Shown here piece by piece: positions 59,997 through 64,000 of a stretch of 64,000 nt of DNA. The DNA comes from Aeromicrobium endophyticum (GTDB lineage: Bacteria > Actinomycetota > Actinomycetes > Propionibacteriales > Nocardioidaceae): contig NZ_QUBR01000001.1 of the NCBI RefSeq assembly GCF_003586285.1, positions 868,001 through 932,000 on the forward strand, given 5' to 3'. The notes under the pieces are model-generated. The model was given only the letters and a program-made list of their open reading frames with translations, was not told the origin of the DNA and did not search any database. Each line of letters starts with the position of its first letter. The stretch's first letter is position 1. The translations under genes and the position numbers were made by a program.

Positions 59997-60719
59997 TCAC
60001 GTGCTCTGGTGCGGTGTGGGCTGCTGGGCGCCGAAGTAGCTCTTCTCGACGACGTCCGGGTCGTCCCTGACGGCGGCCGCTGACCCGGAGTAGGCGACAC
60101 GCCCCTGTCGGAGGATCACACAACGGTCCGCGACGGCGAGGGCCGCGTGGACGTGCTGCTCCACGAGGAGGACGGCCACGCCGGTGCTGGCGACCTGCCG
60201 GAGGACGGGCAGGATGTCCTTGACCACGATGGGCGCCAGGCCGAGGGTGAGCTCGTCGATGACCAGGGCCCTCGGGCGGCGGGTGAGGGCGCAGGCCAGT
60301 GCGAGCATCTGCTGCTCCCCGCCGGACAGCAGCCCGGCCCGTCGGTCGAGCACCGGCTCGAGAGCGGGAAAGGTGGCCAGCGCCTCGGACGTCGCCGCGC
60401 GGTCACCCCTCGAGCGCAGGCGAAGGTTCTCGCGTCCGGTCAGCTGGCTGAAGAGGCCGCGGTGCTCGGGCACCATGGCCAGGCCCCGGGCGACCTGACG
60501 GCGCGGCGACCCACCGCGAACCGGTTTCCCCAAGACGTGCGCGGATCCTCCCATCGCCGGGAGGACCCCGGCGACGGTCAGCAACGTCGTGGTCTTGCCC
60601 GAGCCGTTGGGACCCAGCAGGAGCGCGACCTCACCCGCTTCCACGGTCAGGTCGAGACCGTGCACCACCTCGACCCCCCGCCACCCGGCGCGGAGGTCTC
60701 GCAGCTCGATCGCCGTCAT
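59997..60719 (-). CDS. livF: branched-chain/amide ABC transporter ATP-binding protein (LivF type)
   Basis: About 240 residues from ATG 60719, overlapping the stop of the fusion gene (ATGA). Walker A is GPNGSGKT, the signature LSGGEQQMLALACAL, and Walker B ALVIDELTLGLAP, where the canonical D-E-P is D-E-L. VEQHVHAALAVADRCVIL matches the LivF end. With LivG of the fusion protein it powers a HAAT-family importer. These systems take up branched-chain amino acids, urea, short amides or aromatic acids, so the LivF name does not fix the substrate. Confidence 0.85.
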   Translation of the reverse strand: MTAIELRDLRAGWRGVEVVHGLDLTVEAGEVALLLGPNGSGKTTTLLTVAGVLPAMGGSAHVLGKPVRGGSPRRQVARGLAMVPEHRGLFSQLTGRENLRLRSRGDRAATSEALATFPALEPVLDRRAGLLSGGEQQMLALACALTRRPRALVIDELTLGLAPIVVKDILPVLRQVASTGVAVLLVEQHVHAALAVADRCVILRQGRVAYSGSAAAVRDDPDVVEKSYFGAQQPTPHQST

Positions 60720-63481
60720 GGTGCACCTCCGCCGAGGACGGCCGTCTCTGGAGTCGCCCCGAGGTAGGCCGCGATCACGGCGGGATCCGACCGGACCGCC
60801 TCGGGACTTCCCTCGGCGATCACCTGGCCGCGGTCCATCACGATCACGCGGTCGCACGTGCGCATGACCAGCTCGAGATCGTGCTCGATCAGGACGATGC
60901 CTGCTCCGCGGGCGGCGATGGAGCGCAGCCGGTCGGCCAGGGCGATCCGCTCGGCAGGCTCGAGTCCCGCGGCAGGCTCGTCGGCCAGCAGGACGCTGGG
61001 CCGACCCGCGAGCGCCCTCGCCAGTCCGACGATGCGCTGCTGTCCGGTCGACAGCTCGTCGGGCATGTGGTGCTGGAGCGGCCACGACCCGGAGTCGATC
61101 AGGGCCTGGTCGCCAGGATCTGAGCTCGAGGGTGCCGACTCCGTGCGCGCACGCCGCGACGACGTGACGGTCGCCGCATCGATGTTCTCGCGGACCGACA
61201 GGTCGAGGAACAACGCCGTCGACTGCCACGTGCGCGCCAGACCGGAGCGGTAACGATCTCGCGGCCCGTGGCCGCTGATCTCGCGATCGTGCAGCCGGAT
61301 CCCTCCGGTGCTGCGAGCGAAGCCCGTGAGGGCGTCGACGACGCTGCTCTTGCCCGCACCGTTGGCGCCGATCAGCCCGAGCACCTCGCCGGAGCGCAGG
61401 CGGAACGACACCGAGTCGACCGCCAGGACGCCTCCGTACCTCACGGTCAGGCCGTCGACGTCGAGCAGGGGCTCACCCGCCACGCGCTCGGCCCCGTGGA
61501 CGTCGCCGGTCCCGGCAGATGCCGGTCCGACCTCAACCGGGCCGATGCCGCGCAGCGCGGCGAGCCGGGCAGATACCTTCGCCAGCGCACCCGCGTTTCC
61601 TTGCGGGTACGCCACGATGACCACCAGCAGGGCCAGGCCCGACACGAAGGGGAACCACTCGCCGAGGTCCACGACTCCGTCGAGGAGCAGGAAGGCCAGC
61701 CCGCCCGGCGCGAAGGCTGCCGCCACGAGGGCCCCGGTCACCGAGGTGACGCCCCCGATGTAGGCGAACAGCAGGAAGGTGACGCCGACCATGACGCCGA
61801 AGGGCTCGGCCGAGACCTGACCGTAGCTGTAGGCCACGAGGACACCGCCGAGGCTCGCGAGAGCGGACGAGATCGCGAACGCCAGGAGCTTCGTCCGCGC
61901 CACGTCGATCCCGGCGGCGGCCGCCGCTCGCTCGTCACCCCGCACCGCGAGGAACCGCCGGCCGAGGGAACCACGACTCATCACGGCGACTCCGACGCAC
62001 GCCGCGACCACGATCGTCAGCACGAGGAGGCCGAAGGGCCACCGTGCGAGGTCATCGCCTCGCCGCACCGAGAAGTCCGCACCCCACAGGCGGGGGGCGG
62101 GCAGGGCGCCCTGGCCGACCGCGTTCAGCGCCGAGTTGCGGAACACGAACGCGTCGACGGCGACGGCTGCGGCGAGGGTGACCACCGCGAGCTGCCCGTG
62201 CCGGATGCGCAGGGCCGGCACCCCGATCGCGGTGCCGATCACGGTGCCGACGATCACTCCCACCACCAGGTTGAGCGGGAAGGGGACGTCAGGCGTCACC
62301 CGAGCCACCGTGAAGGCGGCGACACCGGCCACCGCGGCCTGCGCCAGCGACACCTGACCCACCAGGCCGGTCACCACCACCACGGACAGCGTGAACAGGA
62401 CGAAGATCATCGAGGTGATGACGGCGAAGCGCACCGTGCCCGACGTGAGGACGAGCAGTGCCAGGGCACCGGTCACCGCCGACGCCGCCAGGGGCCACGA
62501 CAGAGGACCCCGCGGCGCCGGAGGGAGCCGGTCGGTGACGATCGCGCCACGCTCGGGCAGCGAGCGTCCCATCAGCATCAGCACGAGGACGACGACGACG
62601 AGCGGGAACGCGTCTCCGAGGCCGGTACGAGCCCAGTCGGGCCAGCTCGGCTGGGAGGTGAGGTAGACGACGACGGACTGCACCGACCCCAGGACGAGGC
62701 CCGCGACAGCGGCGACCCCGATCGACGACAGCCGTCCGACCAGGGCACACGCCAGACCCGGCACCAGCAGGGCGGGGAACGTGGTGGGCGAGAGACCCAG
62801 GCTGGGCGCGGCCAGGCTCGCCAACGTCGCGGACACCGCGCCGGCGATCGCCCATCCCAGAGCGGCGAGCAGGTTCGGCGACCATCCCGCCAGCGCCACC
62901 GACGTCTCGTCCTCGGCCGTGGCACGCAGCGCCAGGCCGACGAGGGTCCGACGCTGAGCGATGACGAGGACCGCCGCGATCGCCAGGGTCAGACCCGCCA
63001 GGACGAACCGGTCGGCCGGGACGTCGAGCCCCTGCACGCTCCACACACCGTCCGGGAGCAGCGACTCGGGCCGGCGGGTGCCGGTCCCGAACTGCAGCCC
63101 GATCAGGGCCTGCAGGGTCAGCAGCAGGCCGACCGTCGCGACGATCCTGGCCAGCTGGGGCGCACTGCGGAGGGGACGGAAGATCAGCAGGTGCGCGGCA
63201 GCGCCCAGGACGGCTGCACTGACGACGCCTGCCGCCAGCGCTGCCCACCCCGGCCACGGGCCCCCGAGCCCGACGGCCGAGGCAGGACCGACCCACGGCA
63301 GCACCAGCCGCCCGGTCGAGGCCAGCTCGTCGGCCGCGAAGGCCCCCCACATGCCCAGTCCCACCTGGGCGATGTTCACGACTCCCGTCGTGCGGAAGGT
63401 CACCACGATGCCCATGCCCAGACCGGCGTACAACGACCCGACGGCGAGCCCGAGGAGCGCGAACAGCGCGAGCTCGGTCAC
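60716..63481 (-). CDS. LivH-LivM-LivG fusion (two permeases and an ATPase in one chain)
   Basis: A 921-residue protein starting at GTG 63481. Residues about 1-305 are LivH-type (SLYAGLGMGIVVTFRTTGVVN, VGRLSSIGVAAVAGLVLGSV). About 315-620 are LivM-type (FTLSVVVVTGLVGQVSLAQA, ATKL-like GIDVARTKLLAFAISSALAS). About 660-921 are LivG, with Walker A GANGAGKSS near 702-710, the signature LSTGQQRIVGLARAL and Walker B VLLADEPAAGLEP. LivH and LivM are separate genes in most bacteria; fusing all three gives a fixed 1:1:1 ratio. The binding-protein gene lies 31 bases upstream. Confidence 0.87.
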   Translation of the reverse strand: MTELALFALLGLAVGSLYAGLGMGIVVTFRTTGVVNIAQVGLGMWGAFAADELASTGRLVLPWVGPASAVGLGGPWPGWAALAAGVVSAAVLGAAAHLLIFRPLRSAPQLARIVATVGLLLTLQALIGLQFGTGTRRPESLLPDGVWSVQGLDVPADRFVLAGLTLAIAAVLVIAQRRTLVGLALRATAEDETSVALAGWSPNLLAALGWAIAGAVSATLASLAAPSLGLSPTTFPALLVPGLACALVGRLSSIGVAAVAGLVLGSVQSVVVYLTSQPSWPDWARTGLGDAFPLVVVVLVLMLMGRSLPERGAIVTDRLPPAPRGPLSWPLAASAVTGALALLVLTSGTVRFAVITSMIFVLFTLSVVVVTGLVGQVSLAQAAVAGVAAFTVARVTPDVPFPLNLVVGVIVGTVIGTAIGVPALRIRHGQLAVVTLAAAVAVDAFVFRNSALNAVGQGALPAPRLWGADFSVRRGDDLARWPFGLLVLTIVVAACVGVAVMSRGSLGRRFLAVRGDERAAAAAGIDVARTKLLAFAISSALASLGGVLVAYSYGQVSAEPFGVMVGVTFLLFAYIGGVTSVTGALVAAAFAPGGLAFLLLDGVVDLGEWFPFVSGLALLVVIVAYPQGNAGALAKVSARLAALRGIGPVEVGPASAGTGDVHGAERVAGEPLLDVDGLTVRYGGVLAVDSVSFRLRSGEVLGLIGANGAGKSSVVDALTGFARSTGGIRLHDREISGHGPRDRYRSGLARTWQSTALFLDLSVRENIDAATVTSSRRARTESAPSSSDPGDQALIDSGSWPLQHHMPDELSTGQQRIVGLARALAGRPSVLLADEPAAGLEPAERIALADRLRSIAARGAGIVLIEHDLELVMRTCDRVIVMDRGQVIAEGSPEAVRSDPAVIAAYLGATPETAVLGGGAP

Positions 63482-63512
63482 GAGACGGCTGCCGTCGAGC
63501 GACGCGACGCCA

Positions 63513-64000
63513 TCATGCGCTGGGAGGAGCGGTGAACCCGTCGCCCACCGTCTCGAGCGTGCCGTCCTCGAGCACCCGGAACACGAGCAGCGAGGTGTCG
63601 CACGCTGATCCCTGCGCAGCCGGCCGGTCGGCGCAGGTGAGGGTGTTGCCGGCGAACGACGCGAAGTCCCTCAGCCCGGCGAAGGCCGTCCCCACGGTGG
63701 CCGGGCTGATCTCGCCGTCGATCGTCTCCAGCACCCTCGCCACGTCGATCACCGAGGCGTAGCCGTAGAGCGAGTACACGTCGGACCCGTCCCCCGTGAC
63801 GTCGTCCTCGTACTGCTCGAGATCCTTCTGGATGTTCGCGGGCGCATCGTCGGCGGCCTCCGGCGGGTACAGGAAGCCGAGGGTGAGCAGGCCCGCGGCA
63901 TCGTCGCCGAGCTCGTCGATGAACTCGGTGCACGTGCCCATCACCACGGTCCCCTGGTAGTCGAGCGTGGTGGCCGCCTTGGCGAAGGACGAGCACTGCT
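63513..64000 (-). CDS. C-terminal part of a Liv-type ABC substrate-binding protein
   Basis: The gene continues past the right edge. About 161 residues remain, ending VGDGFTAPPSA; the frame reads through the edge without a start (QCSSFAKAATTLDYQGTVVM). The fold elements YSLYGYASVIDVARVLETI and TVGTAFAGLRDFASFAGNTL are typical of the second lobe of periplasmic binding protein type 1 used by Liv systems. A Cys pair in TCADRPAAQGSACD probably forms a disulfide, as is common near the end of these proteins. It precedes the Liv fusion gene by 31 bases. Confidence 0.78.
   Translation of the reverse strand, partial: QCSSFAKAATTLDYQGTVVMGTCTEFIDELGDDAAGLLTLGFLYPPEAADDAPANIQKDLEQYEDDVTGDGSDVYSLYGYASVIDVARVLETIDGEISPATVGTAFAGLRDFASFAGNTLTCADRPAAQGSACDTSLLVFRVLEDGTLETVGDGFTAPPSA

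Noticed and set aside
1..64000. tRNA, rRNA, prophage or transposase genes
   Set aside because: No cloverleaf, rRNA core sequence, integrase catalytic domain, DDE transposase or phage structural gene was recognised on either strand.

Overview
The window is very GC-rich and densely coded, with GTG starts, many ATGA/TGATG stop-start overlaps and several leaderless-type promoters. Its gene set (bifunctional PutA, DesA3-type desaturase with its reductase, BkdABC with valine/leucine dehydrogenase, DUF6541 and DUF2142 membrane proteins) points to an actinobacterium. A member of Nocardioidaceae such as Aeromicrobium or Nocardioides is my best guess, by inference only. No rRNA, tRNA, CRISPR array, intact transposase or prophage was seen.

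Layout. (1) 1-1.4 kb: the end of a TDT/TehA-type transporter, a two-helix membrane peptide, a small HTH gene and a DUF202 gene broken by two lesions. (2) 1.6-15.1 kb: an envelope glycan / unusual-sugar locus. It holds two large multi-pass proteins (DUF6541, DUF2142), two left-handed beta-helix acyltransferases, an LPG-synthase-TM flippase-like protein, two DegT aminotransferases, a Gfo/Idh dehydrogenase, an NAD-sugar epimerase, an LhgO-like FAD oxidase, a GT4 glycosyltransferase and a PAP2 protein. (3) 15.2-33.1 kb: mixed housekeeping and stress genes. These include a HerA-like ATPase, a LytR_C pair, a K+/H+ antiporter, CsbD, a diguanylate cyclase, a MalY-type lyase, the desaturase system, a domain-permuted lipoate ligase, aldo/keto reductases, a secreted GH16, an SDR, a truncated acyl-CoA synthetase and a class III cyclase. 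(4) 33.1-38.4 kb: a repeat-bearing spacer, a Lys/Ala-rich tail protein, then LysR divergent from bifunctional putA. (5) 38.5-45.8 kb: a tightly coupled branched-chain amino acid operon (valine/leucine dehydrogenase, E1a, E1b, E2, an ACT protein and a small conserved protein), divergent from an Lrp regulator, followed by a sarcosine-oxidase-like FAD enzyme.

(6) 46.0-64.0 kb looks like a catabolic island. Two copies of an esterase + amidohydrolase pair lie beside two complete ABC importers: a peptide type whose permease C and first ATPase are fused, and a Liv type in which both permeases and LivG form one polypeptide. A third alpha/beta hydrolase, a PucR/CdaR-type regulator and an FAD-linked 2-hydroxyacid dehydrogenase complete it. 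I infer that the island imports and breaks down an ester- and amide-bonded compound, with hydroxy-acid and possibly branched-chain products passing to the FAD dehydrogenase and the Bkd operon. The substrate is not visible from the sequence.

The most unusual items are the paired hydrolase/transporter island, the permuted lipoate ligase, the ACT protein in the bkd operon, the decayed DUF202 gene, and two odd intergenic structures (33.2-33.4 kb and 45.8-46.0 kb).
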